Shown here: piece by piece, positions 1-5,343 of the stretch
Numbering within the stretch: the stretch's first letter is position 1
Layout: each line of letters begins with the position of its first letter
Assembly: GCA_964530555.1 (NCBI GenBank)
Contig: CAZHBD010000048.1
Location: forward strand, 1 to 5,343
Origin: CAZHBD01 sp964530555
GTDB lineage: Bacteria; Patescibacteriota; Saccharimonadia; Saccharimonadales; AWTP1-31
DNA length: 5,343 bases
Direction of reading: 5' to 3'
Notes under the pieces: generated by a model
Seen by the model: the letters and a program-made list of their open reading frames with translations, nothing else
What the model was told of the DNA's origin: nothing
Database searches by the model: none
Position numbers and translations under genes: made by a program

Positions 1-716
1 GGGGTATATACAAAGTGAATTAGTTTTTGAGGGGGCACAGTCTCTAGTGAATGCCCTTGCTTAGCAGAATGTTCTTTGGTCGCCGAGTGCAATGACCGCT
101 GGTCATGATCCGCCAACGGCAACAGCCCGGCACCAACAACGGTAACCGCGGCAACGGCACGAAGCGCGGGCTGACGCAGCAATGGGCCAGCCTGTTCGGC
201 AACATCTTTTACCACCTCGCCCACGCCACGGGCAACATTGCCGACCGCGCGCGCATTCACCTCGGCGCTTTCGCGAAAGGTCGGCCGTGGCACTTCAGAC
301 GCCAACCCCAGCTGTTCAACTGCCCGGTCTTTCAATTCATACAATGACTGTAGTCCTGAGACCAGTCGTTGCGCGCGCTCTTCGCGCCGCCGTGCTAGCC
401 AGTCTGCACGCGTGATACCTTCGCCCACCGCTCGAGCGGGAACACCTGCCCGACCTCGCAGCTCACCCTCCACCGTCTGAACCGGATCCAGGACTGGTCG
501 CTCAATGGCTAGTATTTCTACCGGAAAATCGCGTGGTAGTTTAACCAAGTAGTCTTCAAAGCCGTCGTTAACGGGCACTTTATAGACTCCCACGTAGCGC
601 TGTTGACCGTCGGCTTCTTGCTGCCCAACTAACACTCCTTCTAAGGTTGCTCCTGGAAACGGAGCACAGTTTGATGCAGCCTCACTAAAATGCTGCGCAG
701 ATTCGATGGTCGACAC
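1..716 (-). CDS. Unrecognised, probably membrane-anchored protein; N-terminal 238 residues, cut by the window edge
   Basis: An open frame runs from a GTG at 716-714 to the left edge without a stop, so the C-terminus is missing. GTG is chosen because AAGGGGAG (731-724) lies 7 nt upstream; the nearer ATG (723-721) is in another frame and hits a stop after 12 codons. Visible parts: a compact N-terminal region (about 1-75) rich in Gly, Val and acidic residues; an Arg/Glu-rich, probably helical stretch (about 103-135, WLARRREERAQRL); a second helical stretch (about 147-176); one hydrophobic segment (about 184-202, AVAAVTVVGAGLLPLA) that could be a single membrane helix; then a polar His/Ser/Lys-rich linker (203-225). 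This order would suit a cytoplasmic N-terminus, one membrane anchor and an outside domain beyond the window, which is inference. No family is recognised. GC content looks higher than in its neighbours. A terminator-like hairpin lies between the nearest promoter seen and this gene, so expression may depend on readthrough. Confidence 0.8.
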   Translation of the reverse strand, partial: MSTIESAQHFSEAASNCAPFPGATLEGVLVGQQEADGQQRYVGVYKVPVNDGFEDYLVKLPRDFPVEILAIERPVLDPVQTVEGELRGRAGVPARAVGEGITRADWLARRREERAQRLVSGLQSLYELKDRAVEQLGLASEVPRPTFRESAEVNARAVGNVARGVGEVVKDVAEQAGPLLRQPALRAVAAVTVVGAGLLPLADHDQRSLHSATKEHSAKQGHSLETVPPQKLIHFVYT

Positions 717-723
717 AGGCCAT

Positions 724-731
724 CTCCCCTT
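724..731 (-). promoter_or_regulatory. Shine-Dalgarno site deciding the GTG start
   Basis: AAGGGGAG read on the minus strand, followed by a 7-nt spacer and GTG at 716-714. It decides the start of the left gene: the ATG at 723-721 directly abuts the site and lies in a frame that stops after 12 codons. Confidence 0.7.
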
Positions 732-738
732 CTCTATT

Positions 739-754
739 TTGATTGATAAATCAA
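739..754 (-). repeat. Perfect 6-bp inverted repeat between terminator and start site
   Basis: TTGATT (739-744) and AATCAA (749-754) are perfect inverted copies around a GATA tetraloop. The repeat begins in the T-tract of the upstream terminator and ends 7 bp before the Shine-Dalgarno site of the left gene. It could be a small operator, or a hairpin that affects the terminator or ribosome binding. It is short and AT-rich, so chance is possible. Confidence 0.35.
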
Positions 755-785
755 AAAGCGGTCTGGAAGACATTCCAAACCGCTT
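751..785 (-). terminator. Rho-independent terminator, minus strand
   Basis: Two perfectly matching arm pairs, AAGCGGT/ACCGCTT (7 bp) and TGGAA/TTCCA (5 bp), are separated by one mismatch and closed by a 4-nt loop (769-772). Read on the minus strand the 3' arm runs straight into five T (757-753), then GATTT. There is no T-tract on the plus side, so the terminator works leftwards. It would end transcripts from trhO and from the promoter at 903-931, and it lies 35 bp before the ribosome binding site area of the left gene, so it could also be an attenuator for that gene. Confidence 0.85.
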
Positions 786-899
786 ACCACCTCACTAGAA
801 CGGTTCGGTTGTCCGGTTACGCTAGTGGCTCCCGCTACGTCAAGCGTCCAAATACGACGTAGTGTTCACTGCCTACAACCAAATCACTTTTTGGTGGTT
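751..899 (-). ncRNA. Candidate structured small RNA or 5' regulatory leader, about 150 nt
   Basis: This stretch has no supported protein gene but is bounded by a consensus-like promoter (TTGACA-17-TAAAAT, 931-903) and a strong terminator (785-751). Between them, in transcript order, are: a 5' hairpin (CAACCA 900-895 with TGGTTG 881-876, or alternatively ACCAAA 895-890 with TTTGGT 883-878); a 7-bp perfect stem CTACGTC/GACGTAG (862-856 with 841-835), extendable by one G-U pair; and a 6-bp perfect stem CACTAG/CTAGTG (827-822 with 798-793) whose loop carries three AACCG copies. The terminator hairpin follows. I do not recognise it as tRNA, tmRNA, RNase P, SRP or 6S RNA. It may be an independent small RNA, a leader or attenuator of the left gene, or only the structured 3' end of the trhO transcript. 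Those three cannot be separated from sequence alone. Confidence 0.45.
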
Positions 900-902
900 G
901 GT

Positions 903-931
903 ATTTTATGGAGTTGTTGTCAACTTGTCAA
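903..931 (-). promoter_or_regulatory. Sigma-70-type promoter overlapping the trhO stop codon
   Basis: On the minus strand TTGACA (931-926) is followed by exactly 17 bp and TAAAAT (908-903), giving an expected transcription start near 896-899. The -35 box contains the TGA stop codon of trhO (930-928). A second TTGACA lies 8 bp downstream of the first, but its spacing to the -10 box is only 9 bp, so the first is the functional candidate. Confidence 0.6.
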
Positions 932-1812
932 GATACTTTTTTAGCAAGTTGCTCATGCTTTTTACAGAGATGGATCGAGCCACAATCTTCACAAACGAGA
1001 ACGAGCCGGTTACACGACTTGTCGGCACAGTTTATGTAGCGGCTGGTTTTTTTGCCGCAGTGAACACATTTTCCAATGTCTTTTGACTTATCGGAAAAGC
1101 GGTGGTTCATGCGACCATCAAAGATGTACAGCGAGCCTTCCCAAAGGCCTTCGTCACCATATTTTTCGCCGTATTTTACAATACCGCCATCAATCTGATA
1201 GACATCGGTAAAGCCGCGTTTCTTCATAAGACTACTCAGTACTTCGCACCGCACCCCACCGGTACAATACGTAACCACCGGCTTGTCTTTAATGTCATTG
1301 TACTTATCACTCTCGATCTCTTTAAGAAAGTCGTGGGTAGTGGTTGTCTCGGGTACAACAGCGTTCTTAAACCGCCCAACTGCCGCTTCGTAAGCATTGC
1401 GACCGTCAAAAAACACTACATCTTCACCTTTTTCTTTGATCAGTTTATGCAATGCTTCTGGCTTAAGATGTTTGCCGCCACCAACAACGCCATGTTCATT
1501 CACCTCAACTTCGTCAGGTGCACCGAAGGCAACCAGCTCTGGACGAACTTTGACACTGAGGCGGGGGAACTCATCACCTGATGCATTACTCCACTTGTAG
1601 GGTATGCCCTTAAACAACACTGAGCGATTCATCTCGCGCTTATATTCACGCAAGTTCTCGATATCACCCCCGAGTGTGCCATTAATGCCGTGTTCGCTGA
1701 TGATAATGCGACCCTTGAGCCCAAGGCGCACGCACAGCTCACGCTGCCAACGCATTGTGATATTGGGGTCCTGAACTGGTACAAACTTGTAATACAGAAT
1801 AACTTTCTTCAT
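928..1812 (-). CDS. trhO: tRNA uridine(34) hydroxylase TrhO (YceA/UPF0176, rhodanese family)
   Basis: This 294-residue protein fits the TrhO family, which hydroxylates U34 to 5-hydroxyuridine in the wobble position of tRNAs, using oxygen, in the cytoplasm. Visible features: the N-terminal domain (about 1-100) with the family signature GRIIISEHGINGTLGG (34-49); a rhodanese domain (about 115-220) with the active-site loop CTGGVRC, where C183 fits the CxxGxR catalytic position and C189 is the second conserved Cys; the usual LYIFDGRMNHRFS element (228-240); and a Cys-rich tail (C249, C252, C262, C267, C274, C277, C283) that looks metal-binding. Length is normal for short members. The ATG at 1812-1810 is the only credible start, as an in-frame TAG lies ten codons upstream with no start codon between. 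Its Shine-Dalgarno match is poor. It is transcribed divergently from the exporter operon and has no obvious functional tie to it. Confidence 0.95.
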   Translation of the reverse strand: MKKVILYYKFVPVQDPNITMRWQRELCVRLGLKGRIIISEHGINGTLGGDIENLREYKREMNRSVLFKGIPYKWSNASGDEFPRLSVKVRPELVAFGAPDEVEVNEHGVVGGGKHLKPEALHKLIKEKGEDVVFFDGRNAYEAAVGRFKNAVVPETTTTHDFLKEIESDKYNDIKDKPVVTYCTGGVRCEVLSSLMKKRGFTDVYQIDGGIVKYGEKYGDEGLWEGSLYIFDGRMNHRFSDKSKDIGKCVHCGKKTSRYINCADKSCNRLVLVCEDCGSIHLCKKHEQLAKKVS

Positions 1813-1925
1813 CGCTCGTAAACTCGCATTTGAGAAGGGCTAGCTCCTCTCAACGCGCCGGGCAGCGAAGTAAATTCGCATGCTCGGGCTGCTCTCCTCT
1901 ATGTTTTTATTGATTACATTCACGG
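1813..1925 (-). promoter_or_regulatory. 5' leader of trhO with two hairpins and weak ribosome binding site
   Basis: About 110 nt separate the predicted trhO transcription start from its ATG. A near-perfect 20-bp inverted repeat (1832-1851, one mismatch and one wobble) covers the only good Shine-Dalgarno-like string, GAGAGGAG, which is some 30 nt from the trhO ATG. A second small hairpin, GCGAA-TTTAC-TTCGC, lies at 1879-1865. A seven-codon frame, ATG at 1829-1827 encoding MRVYER, ends in a TGA that overlaps the trhO ATG as ATGA. No known riboswitch or T-box is recognised. Confidence 0.35.
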
Positions 1926-1931
1926 CAGATT

Positions 1932-1960
1932 ATTATAAAGTGAAATTTTCTCCTTGTCAC
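1932..1960 (-). promoter_or_regulatory. trhO promoter, minus strand
   Basis: GTGACA (1960-1955) is followed by exactly 17 bp and a perfect TATAAT (1937-1932) on the minus strand, predicting a start near 1925. The -35 box occupies nearly the same base pairs as the -35 box of the plus-strand exporter promoter. Confidence 0.65.
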
Positions 1961-1983
1961 CCCTGGGAAGCTTATGCTATATT
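1954..1983 (+). promoter_or_regulatory. Extended -10 promoter of the ABC exporter operon
   Basis: TTGTCA (1954-1959), an 18-bp spacer and TATATT (1978-1983) preceded by TGC (1975-1977) form an extended -10 sigma-70-type promoter. Transcription would begin near 1990, giving a leader of about 135 nt before the first exporter gene. Confidence 0.6.
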
Positions 1984-1989
1984 GTCTGC

Positions 1990-2124
1990 TAATCAATAAC
2001 GTAATGGAAAGGCCGGCAAAAATCATGATAACGACTGCTATGTTTGTTGGCTTTTCTGGTCAACGTTTCTAACACTCGCATCATCAAACTATCACATTAA
2101 TCACTGCAGCAGGAGGCTGTCAGT
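1990..2124 (+). promoter_or_regulatory. 5' leader of the exporter operon
   Basis: This leader lies between the predicted transcription start and the first exporter ATG. It holds a 6-bp hairpin (GTTGGC 2046-2051 with GTCAAC 2059-2064, one G-U pair), a possible 22-codon frame (2004-2072, MERPAKIMITTAMFVGFSGQ at its start) without a convincing ribosome site, and the Shine-Dalgarno hairpin at 2103-2124. No intrinsic terminator is seen, so control here, if any, would be translational. Confidence 0.4.
2103..2124 (+). promoter_or_regulatory. Hairpin showing the Shine-Dalgarno sequence in its loop
   Basis: ACTGCAGC (2103-2110) pairs with GCTG-T-CAGT (2116-2124) in eight Watson-Crick pairs with one bulged T (2120). 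The five loop bases are AGGAG (2111-2115), the core of the AGGAGG ribosome binding site, and the stem ends at the base before ATG 2125. The 8-nt spacing makes AGGAGG the clear ribosome site for the first exporter gene. Confidence 0.6.
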
Positions 2125-3912
2125 ATGAAATCACAACCGAAATCCGTAAATCGTCAGACCTTGAAGCTATTCTGGCAGTTTACCAAACCCTATCCCCTAC
2201 TGTTTTGGTACGGCACGCTAGGTGCGGTTCTTGCGACCGTCGCCAGTAATGTAATCCCACCTCTAGTGGTGGCGAGCGCCTTCAATCATTTGCAGTATTT
2301 GTACGCTCACCATCTGCCTATAACTATAGATACGCTGATGCCATATCTCGTTGCGTATGTAGCGACTATCTTGGCAGGGCTTGTTTTGTGGCGCACTCAA
2401 ATTCCCTGTGTATGGAAATATGATATCTATGCCATGCAAAAAATCGCTGATCATATCTTTGATCATCTACAACACATGGGTACTAAATTCCATGCCAATC
2501 GCTTTGGCGGTTCTTTAGTATCGCAAGCCAACAAGTTCATCACCGCTTACGACCGTGTCATTGCCGACTTTACGTGGAGCATTATGAGCGATATTACGGC
2601 CCTTATTGGTTCTCTGATTGTCTTGTCATTTACCAAGGTTTCATTTTCAGTGGTTTACTTGGCAATTGTCATTGCTTATTTGCTCATAGTCGTTAAGTTC
2701 ATGAAAAAGCTCACGCCATACAACCGCGCGCTCTCTACCAGCGAAAGCGACCGGACAGCAAAGCTAGCTGACACCATCACGAACATCGCGAGTGTGCGAG
2801 CGTTTGCTGGCGAACAACACGAAGCACGACTGTTTCATGAGCAAACAACCAAAACAGCCAATCAAAACCTCGCACTCATGCGCGCCCAAATGAAAGCTGA
2901 AATATTTAGTCAGTCTTCTACGAACGCCATGCAGATGCTAGCTTTTGTCGGTGGGCTACTCGCCATAGTGCACCTTAACGTGGCGATTGGTGCTCTGTAC
3001 TTGTTGGTGTCCTACACAATTAACTTGACCGACCGCCTGTGGCAGGCGATGTTTGTCGTACGCAATATTAACCGTGCGTTTGGTGATGCGTCAGATATGA
3101 CCGAGATCTTGCAGCTCAGACCAGAGGTTTCAGATCCTGCAACACCCGAGAAATCACGCATCCACCGAGGTGAGATCGTTTTTGACGCCGTAGACTTTGG
3201 CTACCCCGAACAAAAGAAGCGGGTCCTGTTCAAAAATCTGGGTGTCAAGATTAAGCCTGGGGAAAAGATTGGACTAGTTGGACACAGTGGTGGCGGCAAG
3301 ACAACGCTCACCCAGCTGTTGTTGCGCTTTATGGACATTCAGAACGGAGCAATAAGGATAGACGGCCAAGATATTACCGCAATTTTGCAGTCCGACTTGC
3401 GTGCAAGCATTTCATATGTGGCCCAAGAGCCATTATTGTTTCACCGAAGTCTGCACGACAATATTGCCTACGCCAAGCCTCAAGCAACTCGCGAAGAAGT
3501 GATTGCAGTTGCCAAGATGGCCCATGCTCATGACTTCATTGAGAATTTGCCGGAAGGTTACGAGACGCTAGTTGGTGAGCGTGGCGTCAAGTTGAGTGGT
3601 GGCCAGCGCCAACGAGTCGCTATTGCTCGTGCTATGCTCAAAAATGCGCCCATTTTGGTGCTCGACGAAGCGACCAGCGCGCTCGATTCAGAAAGCGAAG
3701 CATTGATTCAGGACGCCTTATGGAAGCTCATGGAAGGACGCACTGCCCTGGTGATTGCTCATCGCTTGAGTACCATTCAGAAAATGGATCGTATCCTGGT
3801 CATGGAAGAAGGAAAAATTAGTGAACAAGGCACACACAAAGAACTCATCCGTAAAAATGGCATATACGCTAGCCTTTGGAATCATCAGTCTGGTGGCTTC
3901 CTAGATGAATAA
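2125..3912 (+). CDS. ABC exporter half-transporter, first subunit (membrane domain plus ATPase)
   Basis: This 595-residue protein has the size and order of a type IV ABC exporter half-transporter (MdlB/MsbA-like). Six likely membrane helices lie at about 25-52, 71-89, 152-171, 174-191, 268-284 and 287-305, followed by the nucleotide-binding domain from about 345. ATPase motifs are complete: Walker A GHSGGGKT (386-393, K392), Q-loop Q434, signature LSGGQ (490-494), Walker B ILVLDE (510-515) with catalytic E515, D-loop SALD (518-521) and H-loop H546. It should therefore hydrolyse ATP at its Walker B site. It would sit in the cytoplasmic membrane and pair with the next gene's product, 18 bp downstream. 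The start is fixed by AGGAGG 8 nt upstream. Substrate (drug, lipid or peptide) cannot be inferred; no peptidase or substrate-specific domain is present. Confidence 0.95.
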   Translation: MKSQPKSVNRQTLKLFWQFTKPYPLLFWYGTLGAVLATVASNVIPPLVVASAFNHLQYLYAHHLPITIDTLMPYLVAYVATILAGLVLWRTQIPCVWKYDIYAMQKIADHIFDHLQHMGTKFHANRFGGSLVSQANKFITAYDRVIADFTWSIMSDITALIGSLIVLSFTKVSFSVVYLAIVIAYLLIVVKFMKKLTPYNRALSTSESDRTAKLADTITNIASVRAFAGEQHEARLFHEQTTKTANQNLALMRAQMKAEIFSQSSTNAMQMLAFVGGLLAIVHLNVAIGALYLLVSYTINLTDRLWQAMFVVRNINRAFGDASDMTEILQLRPEVSDPATPEKSRIHRGEIVFDAVDFGYPEQKKRVLFKNLGVKIKPGEKIGLVGHSGGGKTTLTQLLLRFMDIQNGAIRIDGQDITAILQSDLRASISYVAQEPLLFHRSLHDNIAYAKPQATREEVIAVAKMAHAHDFIENLPEGYETLVGERGVKLSGGQRQRVAIARAMLKNAPILVLDEATSALDSESEALIQDALWKLMEGRTALVIAHRLSTIQKMDRILVMEEGKISEQGTHKELIRKNGIYASLWNHQSGGFLDE

Positions 3913-3930
3913 CCTATACTGTAGGAAACG

Positions 3931-5343
3931 ATGAACAATGTCAGCGATACACTAAAGTTTTTCTGGAAGTACTCCAGGCGACACCCACTGTACTTAGGAC
4001 TCAGTTTGCTCGTTTTAGTGCAGACGAGCTTAAATATTGTCTTCATCCCGTTGCTGCTGAGTTTTGGCATTGCCAAGCTGAGCGATCCCAAAACGACGTC
4101 GCTCAGCTACCAGGCAATCGGTCTGCGTATTGTACTGGCAGCAATCGTTGGGGTTATTTGCAATCGCATTGCCACAAAAAGCCTCAACAAGATGGAAGTA
4201 CGAGCCCTAAACGAAATCTATCAGGACACCGCAAAACACATCTTGTCAGAGTCATATGAGTTTCACAGTCGCAGTTACAGTGGCGCGTTAATTAGCCAGG
4301 CAACCCGACTGGCAAATGCCTATGTAACGTTTTGTGACACTATTTTTTCTGATGCACTGCGTTTCGTTGTAATTGTTGTGTTCGCCTCGATCGCCCTGGC
4401 CTGGTACGACGTGCCGATGGCCTTGATTGCAGGCGGCACCTGTCTGTTGGGCATTACCGCCACGACTTTTATGGTACGGAAACGCTATCCCCTTCAACGC
4501 AAAGCCATTGAAAAAACCTCTGAACAGACTGCACTCTTGTCTGACATGATCAGCAATGCCGTGACTATCAAAACCTTTGCCAGTGAGGCGGACGAGTTGC
4601 GCAATTTCAAACAACTTACCGAACAAGTAGGCCAGCGGTTTATTAAAGCATGGAATAAGCAAATCAACGCCAATAACGTCACACTCGCCTTGGTGTCTAC
4701 CATGAACTTATCAATCCTCAGTTATGGGGTGTACGGCGTACGACATGGCATGCTAGCACTGAGTGTTTTTATTACCGCCCAGATCTATGCTGTCCGCATG
4801 GGCGGTGCCTTTTGGGATGCATCCGGCATGACCCGAACCTTCGAGCGAGTCTTTGCCGATGCCGACGAGATGGTGCAGATCATGAAGAAAGTTCCGGAAC
4901 TGGTTGATGCGCCTGACGCCCGCGAATTACTGGTTGCTGATGGCGAAGTCCGTTTTGATAACGTTAGCTTTCATTATGCTGATACCGCCGCAAAAGACAG
5001 CGTGCTGAGCGACTTTTCGTTGACAATTAAACCGGGCGAAAAAGTGGGGCTCGTCGGTCGTAGCGGTGGTGGCAAGTCGACGATTACCAAGCTTGTGCTC
5101 CGTTTTATGGACGTTCAGAACGGTACGGTCAGTATTGATCGGCAGGACATTAGTCTCGTTACACAGCATAGCTTACGGCAAGCTATTGCCTATGTTCCAC
5201 AAGAGCCGTTGCTGTTTCACCGGACCATTGCCGAGAATATCGGCTACGGTAAAGTGGCTAGTCAAAACGACATTGAGCGTGCCGCCAAGCTGGCGCAGGC
5301 TCATGATTTTATCCGCGAGCTACCGCATGGCTACGACACACAG
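3931..5343 (+). CDS. ABC exporter half-transporter, second subunit; cut by the right window edge
   Basis: The frame from ATG 3931 stays open to the last base (471 codons), so the C-terminus lies outside. AGGA (3923-3926) gives a ribosome site with a short 4-nt spacer; it is partly paired in a weak CCTA/TAGG hairpin right after the previous stop, which would suit translational coupling. Likely membrane helices: about 20-46, 62-77, 143-159, 163-182, 250-268 and 275-290. The ATPase domain begins near 340 with Walker A GRSGGGKS (376-383, K382) and Q-loop Q424. Signature, Walker B, catalytic Glu and H-loop fall beyond the edge, so it is unknown whether this site is active or degenerate. It is clearly a paralogue of the upstream subunit: RFMDVQNG and QEPLLFHR recur at the same places, and the membrane domains share a FH...SQA element. 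A heterodimeric exporter is the natural reading. Confidence 0.93.
   Translation, partial: MNNVSDTLKFFWKYSRRHPLYLGLSLLVLVQTSLNIVFIPLLLSFGIAKLSDPKTTSLSYQAIGLRIVLAAIVGVICNRIATKSLNKMEVRALNEIYQDTAKHILSESYEFHSRSYSGALISQATRLANAYVTFCDTIFSDALRFVVIVVFASIALAWYDVPMALIAGGTCLLGITATTFMVRKRYPLQRKAIEKTSEQTALLSDMISNAVTIKTFASEADELRNFKQLTEQVGQRFIKAWNKQINANNVTLALVSTMNLSILSYGVYGVRHGMLALSVFITAQIYAVRMGGAFWDASGMTRTFERVFADADEMVQIMKKVPELVDAPDARELLVADGEVRFDNVSFHYADTAAKDSVLSDFSLTIKPGEKVGLVGRSGGGKSTITKLVLRFMDVQNGTVSIDRQDISLVTQHSLRQAIAYVPQEPLLFHRTIAENIGYGKVASQNDIERAAKLAQAHDFIRELPHGYDTQ

Noticed and set aside
105..480. Three overlapping plus-strand frames of 77-80 codons
   Set aside because: They lie opposite the long minus-strand frame 1-716, overlap one another in different frames, have Arg/Pro-rich translations typical of antisense to GC-rich coding sequence, and lack ribosome sites.
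721..723. ATG as start of the left gene
   Set aside because: It is out of frame with the long open frame and meets a stop after 12 codons; the GTG seven bases from the Shine-Dalgarno site is in frame.
724..927. tRNA or other standard RNA gene
   Set aside because: The stems do not form a cloverleaf, no T-loop GTTCRANNC or CCA end is found, and nothing resembles SRP, tmRNA, RNase P or 6S RNA.
862..1600. Plus-strand frames opposite trhO, the longest 159 codons
   Set aside because: trhO is a certain gene with family motifs on the minus strand; these are antisense shadows.
1813..1925. T-box or tRNA-sensing leader for the tRNA-modifying gene
   Set aside because: No T-box sequence, specifier stem or terminator/antiterminator pair is visible.
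4288..5169. Minus-strand frames of 69-124 codons within the second exporter gene
   Set aside because: The plus-strand frame is continuous with exporter helices and Walker A; the minus frames have no motif or ribosome site.
1..5343. CRISPR array, insertion sequence or attachment site
   Set aside because: No regularly spaced repeats, transposase, terminal inverted repeats or target duplications were seen.
1..5343. TGA recoding as in some Patescibacteria
   Set aside because: No gene has an internal TGA, and trhO ends with TGA at the expected family length.

Overview
The window comes from a bacterium with ordinary sigma-70-type promoters, Shine-Dalgarno sites and the standard bacterial code: TGA is used as a stop and no gene needs TGA read as an amino acid. 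The compact layout and the style of the two exporter proteins remind me of Candidatus Saccharibacteria or other Patescibacteria. That is an impression only, and nothing in the window proves it.

Layout. Positions 1-716 (minus) hold the first 238 codons of an unrecognised, probably membrane-anchored protein, started by GTG and cut by the left edge. Positions 717-927 contain no protein gene but are densely structured: a strong minus-strand promoter (903-931) overlaps the end of the next gene, several hairpins follow, and a rho-independent terminator sits at 751-785. Together they could encode a free-standing small RNA of about 150 nt or a leader controlling the left gene. Positions 928-1812 (minus) are trhO, a rhodanese-family tRNA U34 hydroxylase. 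Positions 1813-2124 are a divergent intergenic region whose two promoters share one -35 segment. It also carries a 5' leader for each flanking gene. The leader on the right ends in a hairpin that displays the Shine-Dalgarno sequence in its loop.

Positions 2125-3912 and 3931-5343 (plus) encode two paralogous full-length-type ABC exporter half-transporters (membrane domain plus ATPase), 18 bp apart. They very probably form one operon and a heterodimeric exporter. The second is cut by the right edge before its signature and Walker B motifs. Their substrate cannot be read from the sequence.

The most interesting parts are the unexplained structured RNA region (751-899) and the Shine-Dalgarno-in-loop hairpin in front of the exporter operon. 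The large open frames are otherwise ordinary in kind, except for the unidentified left protein.
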